DNA of 5,877 bases. Source: an uncultured Chitinophagaceae bacterium (GTDB taxonomy: Bacteria > Bacteroidota > Bacteroidia > Chitinophagales > Chitinophagaceae). Shown in pieces: positions 5,039-5,877 of the stretch. Numbering within the stretch: position 1 is the first letter of the stretch; each line of letters opens with the position of its first letter. Position numbers and translations under genes: made by a program. The DNA is taken from NCBI GenBank assembly GCA_946885335.1, contig CAMPGG010000215.1:1-5877 (forward strand), written 5' to 3'. A model generated the notes under the pieces. It did no database searches. It had not been told where the DNA came from and saw nothing but the letters and a program-made list of their open reading frames with translations.

Positions 5039-5877
5039 ATGAGCATTAAAAAAAAGTCAGCATCCACCCAGGTTAACGGTCAATTAACCAAGACCAGAAG
5101 TGCAAAAATTTCGAAAAAACCTGCAGCTAAAACTGCCAGTAAAAAAGCTGTTCAAAAGCCGGTGAAGCAAATGGTCAATAATCATGTTATTGACTCTTCT
5201 GAAATGGATAACATGGATGCCCGTTTATTATTAAAAGTGTTGACGGAAGTAAAAAATGGAAATTTTTCTGCAAGAATGCCTTTAGACCAGGTTGGTCTTT
5301 CCGGTAAAATTTGTGACACTCTCAATGAAATCATTTCGTTGAATGAAAAGATGATGCAGGAATTTACCAAAGCAGGAAATACGATTGGTAAAAAAGGAAA
5401 GCTTACACAACGTATCGAAGCGCCATCATCTAAAGGCGCATGGAACACTGGAATAGATTCACTCAATACACTGATCTCTGACCTTGTTCATCCCACCATA
5501 GAAATTGCTCATGTGATCAGTTCCGTTGCAAAAGGAAATTTATCACAACAAATGTCATTGCATATTGGCGAGCAGGCATTACAGGGAGAGTTTGCACGAA
5601 TTGCGAAAGAAGTAAATGATATGGTAAAACAGTTAAACCTGTTTTCCATGGAAGTTACCAGGGTGGCTCTTGAAGTGGGATCGGAAGGTAAATTAGGCGG
5701 ACAGGCAAAAGTAAAAGGTGTTGCGGGTGTATGGAAAGATCTGACTGATTCCGTAAACCAGATGGGTAGCAACCTGACCGCGCAGGTAAGAAATATCGCA
5801 GAAGTAACTACTGCTGTGGCCAAAGGTGACCTGTCGAAAAAAATTACGGTTGATGTTAAGGGTGAGATCCTTGAATT
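5039..5877 (+). CDS. Tandem-HAMP cytoplasmic signalling protein, probable hybrid sensor histidine kinase (partial, 3' end missing)
   Basis: 279 codons are visible before the window ends without a stop. From about residue 60 the protein is a chain of HAMP-type helical repeats. Repeated signatures are V(K/A)xGNxS/GDLS (72-78, 164-169, 262-266) and [16 protein letters not shown] (206-221), then [18 protein letters not shown] (225-242) and [20 protein letters not shown] (247-266). This alternation is typical of poly-HAMP hybrid histidine kinases such as the fungal group III (Nik1-like) kinases and their bacterial relatives. The kinase and receiver domains would lie to the right, outside the window. 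No transmembrane helix is present, so it should act in the cytoplasm. The first 51 residues hold 13 Lys/Arg and no acidic residue, in a K/A/S/T/P-rich tail resembling a histone H1 tail. The ATG is chosen because TAA directly precedes it in frame. The next in-frame ATG is codon 45. It is divergent from the FGE operon, but a functional link is unproven. Confidence 0.85.
   Translation, partial: MSIKKKSASTQVNGQLTKTRSAKISKKPAAKTASKKAVQKPVKQMVNNHVIDSSEMDNMDARLLLKVLTEVKNGNFSARMPLDQVGLSGKICDTLNEIISLNEKMMQEFTKAGNTIGKKGKLTQRIEAPSSKGAWNTGIDSLNTLISDLVHPTIEIAHVISSVAKGNLSQQMSLHIGEQALQGEFARIAKEVNDMVKQLNLFSMEVTRVALEVGSEGKLGGQAKVKGVAGVWKDLTDSVNQMGSNLTAQVRNIAEVTTAVAKGDLSKKITVDVKGEILE

Noticed and set aside
5182..5823. 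Two minus-strand open frames opposite the HAMP gene
   Set aside because: The plus strand encodes repeating HAMP signatures across the whole stretch, and the antisense products show no recognisable features.

Overview
The window is an AT-rich bacterial segment that most likely comes from a Bacteroidota genome, perhaps a Chitinophagaceae-like environmental lineage. The evidence is as follows. Two surface-glycan genes carry lipoprotein signals. Exported glycoside-active proteins (GH29 and DUF1080) sit in one cluster. Intergenic DNA is very A+T rich and lacks Shine-Dalgarno sites. One intergenic element matches the Bacteroidota promoter form TTTG-N19-TAnnTTTG. The genus assignment is inference only.

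Layout. Positions 1-75 hold the probable last 24 codons of a plus-strand gene whose body lies outside the window. An AT-rich gap of about 270 bp follows. Next is a plus-strand GntR/FadR-type (FCD) repressor (348-977), whose recognisable N-terminus extends upstream of the first usable start codon. Three minus-strand genes face it convergently. In transcription order they are an exported formylglycine-generating-enzyme lipoprotein (4570-3449), a secreted GH29 alpha-L-fucosidase (3420-2092) and a DUF1080 / 3-keto-disaccharide-hydrolase-type lipoprotein (1956-1126). A 468-bp AT-rich divergent intergenic region separates them from the start of a plus-strand cytoplasmic tandem-HAMP signalling protein. 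That protein runs off the right edge (5039-5877) and is probably a hybrid histidine kinase.

How the genes may work together. The minus-strand trio looks like a small cell-envelope glycan-processing cassette. A fucosidase removes alpha-L-fucose, a DUF1080 protein acts on or binds sugars (possibly 3-keto-glycosides), and an FGE with the intact catalytic Cys pair could activate sulfatases after export. No sulfatase, sugar dehydrogenase or SusC/D pair lies inside the window, so a sulfated-fucose-glycan role is a hypothesis. The FadR-type regulator is a plausible local controller, but its operator has not been shown near the trio.

The observations most worth a second look are: the exported FGE without a sulfatase beside it; a 19-bp leader motif (17/19 identical) just upstream of both the fucosidase and the DUF1080 gene; a perfect 7-2-7 palindrome in the 5' part of the regulator gene, together with that gene's missing start codon; a four-unit CTAAACN tandem repeat; a recurring CCCTAAA word in intergenic DNA; and the histone-tail-like basic N-terminus of the HAMP protein. 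I did not find a clearly new multi-gene system.
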